In this document: positions 38,396 through 49,012 of the stretch, one piece after another
Layout of the letters: every line of letters begins with the position of its first letter
Position numbering within the stretch: position 1 is the stretch's first letter
Assembly: GCA_009746045.1 (NCBI GenBank)
Contig: RPFO01000175.1
Span: forward strand, 417,501 to 481,500
DNA from: Mesostigma viride
Lineage: Eukaryota > Streptophyta > Mesostigmatophyceae > Mesostigmatales > Mesostigmataceae
Reading direction: 5' to 3'
DNA: 64,000 nucleotides
Translations under genes and position numbers: made by a program
Notes under the pieces: generated by a model
The model's input: only the letters and a program-made list of their open reading frames with translations
Told to the model about the DNA's origin: nothing
Database searches by the model: none

Positions 38396-38578
38396 TCAGA
38401 GAGCGCAGCAACCCTTACGACAAGAAGGCCCATAGCCGCTCAATTTTTGCTGGTTTGACAGCTTGCCCTTGCCACCTGCCTTCTCGCCTGTGGTGTCTCG
38501 TTTCTGCTTTTTGCTGGACGCTGCCGCGCTGCCCGAAAACAGTGCGTTCCATTTGGCCTTATCAGTTTTGTCGGGCAT
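38396..38578 (-). CDS. X-family conserved first exon, unknown protein (copy 2)
   Basis: 60 codons starting MPDKTDKAKWNALFSG with KKQKRDTTGEKAGGK further on. Compared with copy 1 the ATG region, the tryptophan and the lysine cluster are kept; differences are mainly single substitutions and one residue length change. After GKG the two copies diverge, which may mark the end of exon 1. Function unknown. Confidence 0.5.
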   Translation of the reverse strand: MPDKTDKAKWNALFSGSAAASSKKQKRDTTGEKAGGKGKLSNQQKLSGYGPSCRKGCCAL

Positions 38579-38642
38579 TGTGTCGCATTTATGATGGGTT
38601 CATATGTGACGAATGCGTTTGAGCAGCAAGCCGTTTGCCCAT

Positions 38643-38652
38643 GTATATAATA
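38643..38652 (-). promoter_or_regulatory. TATA-like element of X copy 2
   Basis: TATTATATAC on the minus strand, about 65 bases upstream of the ATG at 38578. Copy 1 has a weaker TGTATAC at the same place. It supports transcription of the conserved exon from within the element. Confidence 0.4.
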
Positions 38653-38956
38653 CAATGATGACTGATTTCAGCGCCCAACTGACCAAGACATGCAGTGAAT
38701 TTTATAGATGCTTAGTAGTGTTGGATGGCGCGGAAACCCTGTCGGACCACCGGCGCGGGAAAAAACTCAAGTAGCGGCAGTAAAAAATCAGTGCCACACC
38801 GCGCTAGAAGCCCCTACACGCTTATATATATTTGGGTTTTTCCTAGTACAGCCATCAGCCTTAAGTTGGGTTCGCCATGCAGACCACTGCGACCCAACTG
38901 AAGGCGTGAACCCAACTTAAGCCAACCCACCTTAAGGCGTGAATGCCTGTAGAGGT

Positions 38957-40189
38957 CAAATCCAGAGTCTCATGATCTTAAACCTGAGAATCTTAAACGT
39001 GTGTGGGGGGGGTGTACGCGGTGAAGCTACATAGATAAGATACAGTATTTCCGGGAAAATACTAGCATTTCCGGGAAAATGGCCAATGGGTTCTTCGCCT
39101 GTTCTTCGATAAACTGATTTTGGTTCATTGTGTACATTGTATGCTGGCTGATGTCACACCCTCGTGCCATTACTGCCATTTTCCAATACTACCTAGTCAG
39201 TAGTGCCAGCTGCCAGCCAATGAGCCGACGTGCTGCCAACCAAGCTCGCCGTTTCCAAATCTCTGCTGCCCATGTGCGGCGTGGGCAACAAAAACAACAA
39301 TAACAACCATGGGGGGTGGAAAAAACAAAAATATCAGACACCATGCTGAAATTTTCCAAAAGTTGGCCCTTGGACCCTACCTACCTAGCACCTAGGCGCT
39401 ATACCTAGCAACTGAAAACCCTGAGGTCCCAAGGGTTATAGGGGTCGACCTAAGGTGCAAAATGATCAGCTCCGCGAGCTCTACCGTTTGAGCATATTGG
39501 TTTGAACGCAAATGGTTTTCACCTTTGCGGAGTGCCTGATCAGAATATTGGTGTATGGGAAAATTCCGGTTTTCTTAAATGGGTCGTTGGCCGGCGCGAC
39601 ACGATACTGGCACGGCACGGTGCTGGATAGCCGAAGGCTTGTAGTGGTGGCAGACGGCAGCATACTTCCGTGCCTAGGGGCAGCACCATCTTGCGGGCAA
39701 CCCCCCCCCCCTCTATGGTACCTGCCAAAATTTTGACTGCAGATTTGGGTTCAGCTCGCCAAGTGCTATCAGTTTGTCCGTCAAACCGTTCAAAATTCCG
39801 ACCATACAGGGAGCTAGCAGAAAATCCAAGTGTTTTGTTAGTGTAAATAACCCATATCGGCCCGGCACCCTACCTACCTACACTTTTAAGTTAACGGTTT
39901 TTGAGGCTCTGTAACTCATCTACTAACCTAGAGACTACCCCCTTGGGGTTGCGACCAGTGGCAAACATGCTTGTTTTCGCGAGATCTACAGGCTGGTTAG
40001 GCCAAAAGGGTAAAAATTGTGTCAGGTGGCCTTAACTTTTGAAATACTTTTCCGAAAATACCGCAAAATAGATCAAAATTCATGGGAAAATATTTTTAAA
40101 ACATCTACGTTGAGAAAATGCCACTTTTGCTGACCAAACTAGGTGACCAATTGACAAATTGCTGACCAATTTTACCCCGACTCCCACGA
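38957..40189. other. unassigned sequence, no gene seen
   Basis: About 1.2 kb with no convincing coding region. It has a doubled TTTCCGGGAAAATA phrase near 39048 and 39067 and a long C-run near 39700. The first 70 bases share an inverted motif with 9003-9095. Confidence 0.4.
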
Positions 40190-40317
40190 GTCCGGTTCTC
40201 AAATTCTCAAGTTCTCGGAGGGTGCCGCCCGAGATTAAATAAGAGGTACCTTGAAATTAAATAAGAGGCATGCCTCTATCCAGATATATTTTGGGAGGCG
40301 AGTTTCTATTGGCGTTA
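40190..40317. repeat. left arm of an inverted repeat flanking chromovirus B
   Basis: GGTTCTCAAATTCTCAAG, then AGATTAAATAAGAGGTACC, to TTTCTATTGGCG. The reverse complement is found at 50330-50457 with perhaps 80-85 percent identity. Probably the long terminal arms of a DNA element that later received chromovirus B. Confidence 0.6.
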
Positions 40318-40377
40318 AGTTGCAGTATAGTACGACAACGTGTCAGACTGTTTAATTTATTCCGACTTCTACATTCA

Positions 40378-40950
40378 TGTTACGTCGCGTAACAATTCGT
40401 TGTAGTTACGGACGTAAATTAGGTCTTTTGCCTCGGTTGTCCCTAGGTTTACGTTTAGGCTCCTACCGGGACATTATTGTCCTCGTAACAGTACTGTGGT
40501 ACATTGGGTGCCGTTGGGCGCCGCGCCGCGTACTTTACTAGTGGTCCTTATCCTGTGGTAGAATGTAGTGGACCAGCGTGCATCAGTAGATGTAGTGGAC
40601 CAGCGTGCATCTGTAGGCGAGGGCCATGTCGGCCCGAGCGTGTTGGACCGTTGGTGACCATTTATGCGCGTTCTACCCCTTGTGTGTGCACTCGGCGTGT
40701 GTTAAATGAATTAACACATATAGGCTTGGGTCACGGCAGTGTAGTTGTGTTTCCTTCCTCTATTCCTGGAGTAAACGGGTTTTGATAAATGGTTGTATGG
40801 CGTATTATAGTAACACTTACGTTAATGCATTGAGATCAGCTCCGTCACGTTCGTCTTTCGCCAGAGGGTTAAGTAGAGGAGGCCTGACCAGTTTAGGTAG
40901 TATCAGGCCCATTAGAGGTAGAGGCGGAGGTAGATATCCGCGGCGTAACA
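40378..40950 (+). repeat. chromovirus B 5' LTR
   Basis: 573 bp; 30 bp longer than in copy A because the TGTAGTGGACCAGCGTGCAT segment is present twice (near 40564 and 40594). Confidence 0.95.
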
Positions 40951-41099
40951 ATGGTTCCGGAGGAACTTCAGTAGGTAGTGAACGAGACGACTATCCCTTG
41001 CCACATACACCTGTTCAAGACCCCTTCCGCGTCCAGGAACAAGAAGTCGACACTTCCTTGATAGGTAATGGGCGGGTCGCCTTCAAGCTAGGAGAGTAG
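40797..41099 (+). CDS. chromovirus B ORF0
   Basis: 100 codons starting MAYYSNTYVNALRSAPSRSS in the LTR, with an RG/GG-rich centre (RGRGGGRYPRRN) and an acidic C-terminus ending VAFKLGE. The equivalent of the copy A frame at 24631. Between A and B the RG block and both ends are kept while the middle differs, with length changes in multiples of three. Coding status is an inference. Confidence 0.45.
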   Translation: MAYYSNTYVNALRSAPSRSSFARGLSRGGLTSLGSIRPIRGRGGGRYPRRNNGSGGTSVGSERDDYPLPHTPVQDPFRVQEQEVDTSLIGNGRVAFKLGE

Positions 41100-41483
41100 T
41101 GCTGCCCGTTTCGGGACACGCTCTACCTAGAAGCTAGACCTGCTCGCAGCGGATAAATCCTTTCGTAGTTAGCCTGTCCTTCGCCTTGTTTTCCTGCTTA
41201 CGGTTGTTTCCTGTCTTAGATAGGGGAGTATTACTGTTCGGAGACGATTAGCGTCGCAGTACCTACACCTTTTTCCTTGTGCTGCTGCTTTATTAGACGG
41301 CCGCACCCGCAGAGTTACGGGGCGCTGTGTTAGGACGAGCGCTGGAATATCCGGCCGCTGACTTAGGACGAGAGCTGGAAACGTCCGCCCTCCTTCTTCT
41401 TTCGGTGATCCAGATCGTCCAGCTAAGTCGCCTACCCCTACCTCGTCTAGCTTGACATCACAAGACACGCCAGGTGAGTTATC

Positions 41484-41876
41484 ATGAGTCAACGTCGTGT
41501 TTTTACTGCGCCTTCCCATTCATCTAGTGATAATAGTTTAGCTAAGTATTACGTAGTTATTACCCCTCAATGGTCAGCCATTTTCCTCTCTTGGTCAGAT
41601 GCTAGGAAGATAGTGCAAAATCGTACATATAATGTAATTAGGTATAAGAAATTTGTTACCTTCGAGGAAGCTCAACAATTCCTTATAGACCATAGCGTAT
41701 CAGATCTAGGCCTACACGTACGTTCTACTCCTCATGGTCGCCCTCCTGTAGAAGCTCTAGATTTTGCTACCCCTCCTTCGTCTCCCCCTAAGAGGGCTGC
41801 ATCCTCATCTAGCTTAGATACTCCTCTCACCTTAGAATTCGGTTCCCTATCCATTACTGTTGTTAAAAAGGATTGA
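41484..41876 (+). CDS. chromovirus B ORF1, RNase H1 hybrid-binding / viroplasmin-like protein
   Basis: 130 codons. Domain at residues 21-68: KYYVVITPQWSAIFLSW, DARKIV, VIRYKKFVTF, EEAQQFL. The aromatic pair, the SW before the helix and the K-K-F before the EEA helix are kept in all three copies, although the DNA differs at many third positions. The C-terminal 40 residues (PPKRAASSSS onward) are almost identical at DNA level to A and C, which marks a sharp change in divergence. Preceded by a consensus splice donor CAG/GTGAGT. Confidence 0.7.
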   Translation: MSQRRVFTAPSHSSSDNSLAKYYVVITPQWSAIFLSWSDARKIVQNRTYNVIRYKKFVTFEEAQQFLIDHSVSDLGLHVRSTPHGRPPVEALDFATPPSSPPKRAASSSSLDTPLTLEFGSLSITVVKKD

Positions 41877-42000
41877 TTTAAATTGTTTCCTTCTTTTAAG
41901 CCATTAAAATCTTTTCCTTTTCTTTCCTTGCCTTATATTAGGCCTTGTCCTTTATCCTTGTTGCTTTCAGTTAGATTTTTGATCATTTACTTAAACAAAA

Positions 42001-43704
42001 ATGGATCCAGTGGGTGGTAACATGTCGCCTATACCTACCAATACTCCTACTATGAGTAATAATAATAATAATAATAACAACCATAACAACAATCGTGGTA
42101 ACCGACGGGACTCACTTGAAACGGTGCACCATCTCACTCCTCAAGGTAACCTTCGTGCCTCACCTCCTTCTCCTCTTGCTGATGGTCGCCGTCGTCCCTC
42201 ACTTACCCCTCCTACCTATGAACAACGTCAACGTATGCAAGTCAGATTTAGTGATGACCCTTCCCTTACCCTGAACCAGGCCCCTGCCCCTCCTGCAACC
42301 TTGGCTCAACCCTCCAGCAGGTCCTCACTAACTAACAATGTTTTTAGGCCTCCTTCCCACCCTGTGCCTTCCATGCCTGCTCTTAACACGGGTCGTGCCT
42401 CTGCCCCTGTCGGTCCTTCTGGGCGCCCTAGTGCAGTTCCCTTTTACCCACCTGCTTCCTGGTCCTACCCTGAGACGGCCTATGAGGCAGCCCAGGTCCC
42501 TACCCGTGTGGCTGATTTAGAAGTTAATAGTGATTTCAGCACCATGCCCTTAGATGACAGAAATTATGATCATTTTGCCTATTCCTCTCTTCGTGAGCAA
42601 TATACTGTCCCCTTCTCTTATGGGCACCAGCCTGAAACGGTGGCCCCTTCTAGACCCCTACCCAAGACTTTTCCTCTTCCTTCCTTCTATCCCGCTTATG
42701 TAGCAGTGGAAGATAGTGGCCCTATGGGAAAAACTGACTCTTCTAATCCCCCTAAGCCCCCTGCTCTTCCCCTCTTTGCTAACCTTCCCAAGCTGGATGT
42801 CAAGTCTACCCCTCAACAGTTTTTCACCTTTATTATGTTGCTTACCCAGAACACGGAGTCGTGGCAGAATCATAATAGATGGCGTCTTTCTGATGCTGTA
42901 TTAGTTCCTCACTATCTTACAACCTGTATTACTCCTGAGCTTGCTAACCTCATTCAGTGTGAGTCTTTGGCCTCTCATGCCTACCCTAACTCTGTAGCAG
43001 AATTGTTTAAGCGTTTAGAGAACCATTTAGTCCCTCCTGATTCAGATTGGCAGGATAGATTAGCCTTTGGTACCTTGCAGCAGGGTACTAAATCATTTAA
43101 GGAGTATATGAAAGAGTTTGATGCTCAGATGGTACGAATTAGGGATTTGTCGGGTGCAGAAGTACGTGCTCGCTTCCTCCAAGGCCTCAGTAGACCCTTA
43201 TTACGTGAAGTCAAGCGCCAGTTCTCTGCCTACCGTTTTACTGATCTGCCCCTCAAGCATGTGCGCCAGCATCTCTTGCGTGTAGCAGATTTCTTCACCA
43301 CCCCTTCTCTTCCTACCCGTTCCCGTATTAATAATATTATCCTTACCCCTGAGGAGGAGAACTCCTATGTAGAAGAATTAGATATCTGTGTTACTGACCT
43401 TTCAGCCCTTGATGTCTCTCATATCACATGCTATCATTGTAAGGAAGTAGGTCATCTTAAACGTGAGTGCCCCAAGTTCCTTTCGGGTGCTCCCCCTCAT
43501 CCCGACGCTCGCCCTCCTCGTACCCCTCAGCGTGCTCCTATTCGTCCTACTTCAGGACGCATTCCCTCAGCTACCCCTAGTAGGCTGAATGCTGTGCAGA
43601 CAGGACCCCAGGGTTCCCCTATGATAATCAGGCTCCCGCACCCTCTTCGCTCCCTCGTGACCCTCCAGCAGTGGCTTTTTCGCCAGGGTCTTCTTCGGGG
43701 TTAG
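42001..43704 (+). CDS. chromovirus B gag
   Basis: 567 codons from the ATG at 42001, chosen because all copies share MDPVGGNMSPIPTNTPTM there. N-terminal Asn- and Pro-rich region, capsid-like centre (about residues 250-430), zinc knuckle CYHCKEVGHLKREC at about 480-493, Pro/Arg-rich tail. It forms the particle shell and packages RNA. One base is missing near 43610 (GGACCCCAGG against GGACCCCCAGG in A), so the last about 30 residues are out of frame and the reading misses the G-tract junction to pol. Otherwise this is the only uninterrupted gag of the three. Confidence 0.9.
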   Translation: MDPVGGNMSPIPTNTPTMSNNNNNNNNHNNNRGNRRDSLETVHHLTPQGNLRASPPSPLADGRRRPSLTPPTYEQRQRMQVRFSDDPSLTLNQAPAPPATLAQPSSRSSLTNNVFRPPSHPVPSMPALNTGRASAPVGPSGRPSAVPFYPPASWSYPETAYEAAQVPTRVADLEVNSDFSTMPLDDRNYDHFAYSSLREQYTVPFSYGHQPETVAPSRPLPKTFPLPSFYPAYVAVEDSGPMGKTDSSNPPKPPALPLFANLPKLDVKSTPQQFFTFIMLLTQNTESWQNHNRWRLSDAVLVPHYLTTCITPELANLIQCESLASHAYPNSVAELFKRLENHLVPPDSDWQDRLAFGTLQQGTKSFKEYMKEFDAQMVRIRDLSGAEVRARFLQGLSRPLLREVKRQFSAYRFTDLPLKHVRQHLLRVADFFTTPSLPTRSRINNIILTPEEENSYVEELDICVTDLSALDVSHITCYHCKEVGHLKRECPKFLSGAPPHPDARPPRTPQRAPIRPTSGRIPSATPSRLNAVQTGPQGSPMIIRLPHPLRSLVTLQQWLFRQGLLRG

Positions 43705-43717
43705 TTCCTATGGATTT

Positions 43718-43733
43718 GGGGGGGGAGGGGGAA
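43718..43733 (+). promoter_or_regulatory. G-tract at the gag/pol boundary, copy B
   Basis: Eight G, A, five G, AA, as in copy A; in the ancestral gag phase it precedes TAG 43737-43739, with the -1 frame open into protease. Confidence 0.55.
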
Positions 43734-46234
43734 CAGTAGGCCTGTCAGCCGGGGGTAACCTGGACAGGTCCTTAGATAGTACCCCAGATAAAAATTTTTG
43801 CCTGCCTGTTTTTATAACCTCTGTAGGAGCTGAATCTTCCCTACCACTACGTGTGCGTCCTCTTATGTTCTTGAATGGTGGTTTAACCGTCCCTCACACT
43901 GTTGTAGACCCTTTCTTGCATGCTGATGAACTCTTGAATGTCTCTGTGTTGGTAGATAGCGGTGCGGCTAGCTCCTTTGTGAGCGAGGCCCTAGTTAGGC
44001 GTTTAGGACTAGTCCCTACCCCTCACACCAAACCCGTTACTGTTCATTATGCTGATGGTCGCACCAGTCATTCCCCGGGTACGGTGTCCCTTCCCATGGT
44101 TATACAAGGACGTACTGTCAACCTGACGGCCACTATAGGCCCTATCACTACCGCTGATGTATTACTAGGATTAGATTGGCACCAGGATAATAAGATTACT
44201 ATTAATTATGATACCATGGTCATTTGGTTTCCAGATAGCTCTTACTGGGTACCTGAACGTCATTATAGATTGGAAAATTTATCCTTGGTAGATATTACTC
44301 CTCCTACACCTGTTGATCCTCCTGTAAGACCTATACCTGAAGTATTAATGTCCAATGATGAGTTGCGTTCTGAACTAAAGGAATATGGATATTTATTATG
44401 TATGTTCCTTCAGTTAGAAGTACAGGAGATACCTATCACTAATAATAGTGTGGATATAGATATAAACACAGTGGATACAATAGGAGTGGGATTTACTGAA
44501 AATGAAATAGTAAGATACATGGCTGTGATAGATTCCTCAAAGGTTTTTGAAGAAAAGACTCCTTCTTATCCTCCTCCTCGTTCTGTTTTACACCGTGTAG
44601 TTATCAAGGACGGTGCAGTTCCTACGCACTCTCCGATGTATAGAATGGGCCCTACCGAGTTAAAGGAACTAAAACAGATTTTAGTGTCATTATTAGAAGC
44701 AGGATTGATAGAGCCTAGTAACTCCCCCTACTCAGCTGGTGTCCTGTTAGTTCCTAAGCCAAATGGCAAGTTTCGCCTAGTTACTGATTATAGGAAGTTG
44801 AATGATATTACTGTGAAGTCTAAATACCCTCTACCTCGTATTGATGATATATTTAATAAGGTTAAAGGTTCCACTTGTTTCACAGTACTGGATTGTGCGG
44901 ATGGTTTTTGGCAGTTGCGGATAGCTCCTGAGGATTGCCATAAAACCGCCTTTGCTACCCCTTTTGGTCATTACCAGTTTAGAGTAGCGGCTATGGGACT
45001 CTGTAACTCGCCTGCCTCTTTTCAAATGTTAATGAATGAAGTGCTTAGACCTGTTATGGGAAATTCTCATCTTCCTCAGGTGTCCTCTGATCTAAAGGAT
45101 CCTTCCTTCTCCTCTGTTTCTTTATCTGAGCATGACCGTTCTTGTGCTCAAGCTTACTTAGATGATATTCTTATTTACTCTCCTGATTTTGAAACGCACC
45201 TACGTGATTTAAAGAAAGTATTAGAAATAATGGCTGAAAATTCTTTGTGGGCGCGCCGTGCTAAAGTTCGTTCGGGTAGGAGTGTCCCATTTTTAGGGCA
45301 CGTTCTGTCAGATGCCGGGGTCGCTACCGACCCGGATAAAACTAAGTCAATTCAGGAATGGCCTACTCCTACCGACGTTAAAGGTGTACGTAGTTTCCTA
45401 GGAATTGCTTCTTACTATAGGCGTTTTATCCCGCGTTTCGCAACTATAGCAGCCCCTATTAATCATTTATTAAAGAAGGATATCCCCTTTGTTTGGAGTA
45501 GTGAATGTCAGTCGGCTTTTCAGTGCCTAAAATCCCTACTCCTTTCCCCTCCTGTACTCATCCTACCGGATACTACTAAACCCTTTGTTGTGGCTACAGA
45601 TGCTAGTAAAGTAGCTATAGGTGGTGTCCTTCTCCAGGATCAGGGTCAGGGCTTACAGCCAATTGAGTATATCTCTAGGACAATGCTCCCTGCGGAGCGT
45701 AACTATCCCGTACACCAGCAGGAACTCTTAGCTGTGGTGTATTGTTGCCACGCGTGGCAGCACTTCCTTAAAGGTGCTCAATTTGATGTCTGCCTGAATG
45801 AACCCTGTGAGCTAGATCCTTATAGGTTAGTTATCCAAACGGATCATCGTCCCCTTACCCATCTTCTCTCCCAACCCAACCTTACCCCTCGGCAAGCGCG
45901 CTGGATGGAATTTTTAGCACAGTTTTCCCCTTTTAAACTTCAGTATGTCAAGGGTGTAGATAACATAGTACCAGATGCACTCTCTCGTCGTGCAGACTAT
46001 TCCTTCTTCGAGGACCTTGATGTTCTCAATACTACTCTAGTTCCTACTACTATGGGTGTAACCCCTTATGGTGAACTACCTGATGATGAATCCTATGCCT
46101 ACCTCTTTCATACAGCTGTTCGCATGCCTGATCTCCTTTCTCACGTAGGACTCTCTCTCCCGTGTGAGGCCCTTCCCGTGGCCTCGGTGGGGGGGAGGGG
46201 AAAAATAAAATTTCTATACCGCTTAGCCATATAG
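43727..46234 (+). CDS. chromovirus B protease-RT-RNase H, intact
   Basis: Numbering from the GTG codon at 43853: retropepsin active site Asp35-Ser-Gly-Ala; RT palm with catalytic Asp347 (TVLDCADGFW) and Asp437-Asp438 (AYLDDILIYS); RNase H with Asp583, Glu624, Asp664 and Asp708 (ATDASK, HQQELLAVV, QTDHRPL, NIVPDALSR). There is no ATG between the G-tract and the protease, so it must be translated as an extension of gag. Between the RT fingers-palm and YLDD sits an extra Ser-rich stretch (SSDLKDPSFSSVSLSE) that lengthens this loop by about 20 residues compared with usual Ty3 elements, and there is another short insertion before QTDHRPL. Integrase is not in this frame: it ends at 46234, 30 bases after a second G-tract. 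Confidence 0.93.
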   Translation, partial: GGTVGLSAGGNLDRSLDSTPDKNFCLPVFITSVGAESSLPLRVRPLMFLNGGLTVPHTVVDPFLHADELLNVSVLVDSGAASSFVSEALVRRLGLVPTPHTKPVTVHYADGRTSHSPGTVSLPMVIQGRTVNLTATIGPITTADVLLGLDWHQDNKITINYDTMVIWFPDSSYWVPERHYRLENLSLVDITPPTPVDPPVRPIPEVLMSNDELRSELKEYGYLLCMFLQLEVQEIPITNNSVDIDINTVDTIGVGFTENEIVRYMAVIDSSKVFEEKTPSYPPPRSVLHRVVIKDGAVPTHSPMYRMGPTELKELKQILVSLLEAGLIEPSNSPYSAGVLLVPKPNGKFRLVTDYRKLNDITVKSKYPLPRIDDIFNKVKGSTCFTVLDCADGFWQLRIAPEDCHKTAFATPFGHYQFRVAAMGLCNSPASFQMLMNEVLRPVMGNSHLPQVSSDLKDPSFSSVSLSEHDRSCAQAYLDDILIYSPDFETHLRDLKKVLEIMAENSLWARRAKVRSGRSVPFLGHVLSDAGVATDPDKTKSIQEWPTPTDVKGVRSFLGIASYYRRFIPRFATIAAPINHLLKKDIPFVWSSECQSAFQCLKSLLLSPPVLILPDTTKPFVVATDASKVAIGGVLLQDQGQGLQPIEYISRTMLPAERNYPVHQQELLAVVYCCHAWQHFLKGAQFDVCLNEPCELDPYRLVIQTDHRPLTHLLSQPNLTPRQARWMEFLAQFSPFKLQYVKGVDNIVPDALSRRADYSFFEDLDVLNTTLVPTTMGVTPYGELPDDESYAYLFHTAVRMPDLLSHVGLSLPCEALPVASVGGRGKIKFLYRLAI
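46189..46205 (+). promoter_or_regulatory. second G-tract at the RNase H/integrase boundary, copy B
   Basis: Seven G, A, four G, five A, base for base as in copy A. The -1 frame is open from here to the integrase. Confidence 0.5.
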
Positions 46235-47870
46235 CGACTAGGTCAGGAAAGTCTTATGAAAACGTAGTCCCTCTAGGACCTCCCCTTCTCTTTGGCAAGG
46301 CGGTAGGAGATCTCTTTAAACCTGTTCTGGATACTTCTGTAGCGATGCCTACCTCTGATCTTGAACGCCTTATTAGTAGATTTACGGCCACTGAGCCGGA
46401 AGCATTAGCTGCCATTGCTGCACATCCCCAACAATTAGGCAAGCACCCTTGTAAATTTGTAGGTGGGTTTTTATATGTGCAGATAGCAGATTCTCCCCCT
46501 CAATGGCGCCTGTATGTCCCTCCTATCTGTCGCTCCTCCTTGCTCTTTGAGTTGCATGACTTAGCTGCTCATCAGGGTGGTAAACGGGTACGGGACCTAG
46601 TAGCCCGCTCTTATTACTGGCCTTCCCTTTATAAGGATGTAGATGAGTATGTTAGAACTTGTCAATCTTGCCAGGAAATGAAACCCAATAATGTAGGACA
46701 GATAGCAGAACCTAGGACCTTGCCTGACCCCATCATGCCTTGGGATTCTATCATGATGGATTTTGTAGGACCTTTTAGAAAGAATGATAGGGGCAATGCC
46801 CAAATCCTTGTGTTCATAGATCGTTTTACTCGTATGTGCCATCTTGTGCCGTGTCCTTTAGAACTCACCGCACGTGATTGCGCACGCCTATACCTCAATA
46901 ATGTATATAGATATCATGGATTGAGTAGGCAGTTTATTAGTGATAAGGATAAATTATTTACCTCAGATTTTTGGCAGCAGTTTTTCGCTGCCATCGGTAC
47001 CAAGGTTACCTACGGTACTGCCTACCACTCCTCCTCCTCTCATTTAGTAGAGCGTCTTAATAGAGTAGTAGAAGAAGCGCTTAGGCACTATGTTAATGGC
47101 TCGGGTAGTGATTGGGAGGATTATTTATGTTTGGTAGAGTTCTCCCTCAACAATTGTCCCCAAGCTGCGCATGGATATACGCCCTTCTTCTTAGATACTG
47201 GTAGACAGCCCCTTACCCCTACCTCTCTCTTAGCTAGTCCTCTACGGGACAAGGATGATGTGTCCCGAGATACTGTAGAAGGTGTACAGTCCTTACTAGA
47301 TAGAATGAAAACTGCTCATGACCACGCGATCTCAGGGTACCAAAAAGCTCAGGCTAAGTACCTTGCTAGGTTGCGTGCCTCCTTAGATAGACGAGCACCT
47401 GAGATAGAAATAGGAGATCTAGTATTAGTAGAAGGCCCCCGTGTTGGCCGTTTTGCTCATAAGTTTGAAGCAGAACTGAAGGTCAAACTTAGGCCCGCCT
47501 TCTTAGGACCCTTCCATGTGTTGTCTAGGGTAGGAAATTTCTTATATAAAGTCGATATCCCTACCTCTGGCAAACGCATTCAAACACCTTCCATAGGAGC
47601 CAGCTTAAACTGTACCATCCTAGTACGTTCGCTGGCAGGGAGTTAGCGCCTGCCCCTTTAGAGCATAACCCTGACACTGGGGAAGTAGAAGACGAAGTAG
47701 AAAGCATCGTGGCCCATAGAGATATCAAAAAGGGCCGCGGTACCCAGCGTCAGTATAAAGTGAAGTGGATGTATGCTCGTAGTGAAGTAGATAAGGTTTG
47801 GTATACGGAGAGTGAGCTAGATGGGTGTAGTCGCCTGCTGCAGGAATATAAAACCCTGCACAAGCTCTAG
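46195..47870 (+). pseudogene. chromovirus B integrase-chromodomain, late frameshift
   Basis: The integrase core is intact and matches copy A (HDLAAH, CQSCQ, MMDFVG, SDKDKLF, VERLNR). One base is lost near 47567 (ACCTCTGGCA against ACCTCTTGGCA), giving a premature stop at 47646. The chromodomain coding sequence remains readable in the other frame to TAG 47868-47870. Catalytic residues are complete but the GPY/F end and chromodomain would be missing from the product. Confidence 0.9.
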
Positions 47871-47946
47871 TTGTAGGCCTTCTCCTCTCTTATGTTATGT
47901 CTGCTGTCGACGGGTGGTTGGTTGTCCCCTCCCCTCCGCAGCCGTC

Positions 47947-49012
47947 ATGTCAGAGCCTACCCCTCCGGCTGAGAGCCCGCTGCCGTCCCTGCCCCTACCG
48001 GACCCTGAGCTGTACTTCGAGGCCCTTCCGGGCCGTTGGGTGTCACGGTCTAGTTTCCCGGGTGGCGTCGTGCATCCGGCCCTCCAGGCCCAGCATGCGG
48101 GCATAGTCAGGGCGGCTCTCTTCGGGGTCACGTGGTACGGTCCTTCCCCTGCTGAACCGCATCAGCTTGTTTTGCACGGATTTGACGATGCCGGCCACTG
48201 TTTGCTAGAATGTGGCTCCAGCTGTCCAGCCCTGGGACAGATAGCTGCGATTCTCCAGTGCCCCAGGGTGTTTTCCTACCTTTCTACCCCTGTGGGCCGC
48301 TCCTGCCTACGGGATGTGTTCCCCTGGCTTCCTGCCGAGGGTGATGCGGAGCTGGATGAGAACCCCTGCGACCTGTTACGGGCCGTAGAGTTTATGGAGA
48401 TAGCAGACCAGAACGCGGGTGTAGGATTTGGCGACCCTACCCCTACGGACGCGCCGGTAGAGGCGCAGTATTCCCCTGAGTATTCGGCCTCCCCTGCGGC
48501 GTCCTCCTCTTCAGTGTCGGCGCCTTCCCCTGTCCCGTCTTCACCGAGGTCGGTCCTGTGCGCATCGGTGGAGCCTACCCCTTCGGGCTCTGGTCGTGAG
48601 CCTGATCCTCTTTCGGCGACAGTTTCTGCGATGCAGGCGCAGATCCAGTCCCTGACGGCGGCCTTCGGGGCCTTCATGGCGGCCCAGGCGCACGCTCCAG
48701 CCACGCCAGGTGGGGTGTCTGCTGTATCTGTGCCCCCTTCCCCTTCGGTCGCCTCGGCGTCTACGGTTCCCTCTGGTGCTGCAGCTCCTACGCCTTTTTG
48801 CCTGCGGTTTCCTGGACTGGGCCCGGGGCCAGGTCGTTCTTACACAGCATAGGTACTACTGGGCCTTCCTGGGACTTTTCCCTGACGGCGTGTGGGCCGA
48901 TGTTTTCCTCACTGTAGATAGGCACGACAATGCTGAGGATGTGTCTCACTACCAGGCTTACCTGGATGTCCTGCTGGCCTCCCGTGGTACCTACCAGACG
49001 GATGGCCATTAG
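47947..49012 (+). pseudogene. chromovirus B ORF3, internally deleted
   Basis: N-terminal about 275 codons are intact from MSEPTPPAESPLPSLPLPDP and show no frameshift where copy A has one. About 1.22 kb is missing relative to A (A 32650-33873); the junction lies in the short shared phrase CCTACGCCT. After the junction the frame is wrong and stops at 48852, while the ancestral C-terminus (FACGFLDWARGQVVLTQHRY) continues in another frame to 49012. Differences from A in the N-terminal part are mostly silent, with a few replacements (G to E, C to S in the Cys cluster). Confidence 0.8.

Larger units (their letters stand above)
37990..38956. mobile_element. X family, copy 2 (left terminus replaced by the TTAA element)
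   Basis: Aligns with X copy 1 from GTTACCATAACTTG to its end and finishes with CTTAAGGCGTGAATGCCTGTAG. The subterminal palindrome of the right end is kept. About 0.97 kb, uninterrupted, and it shows what copy 1 looked like before the LINE block entered. Confidence 0.7.
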
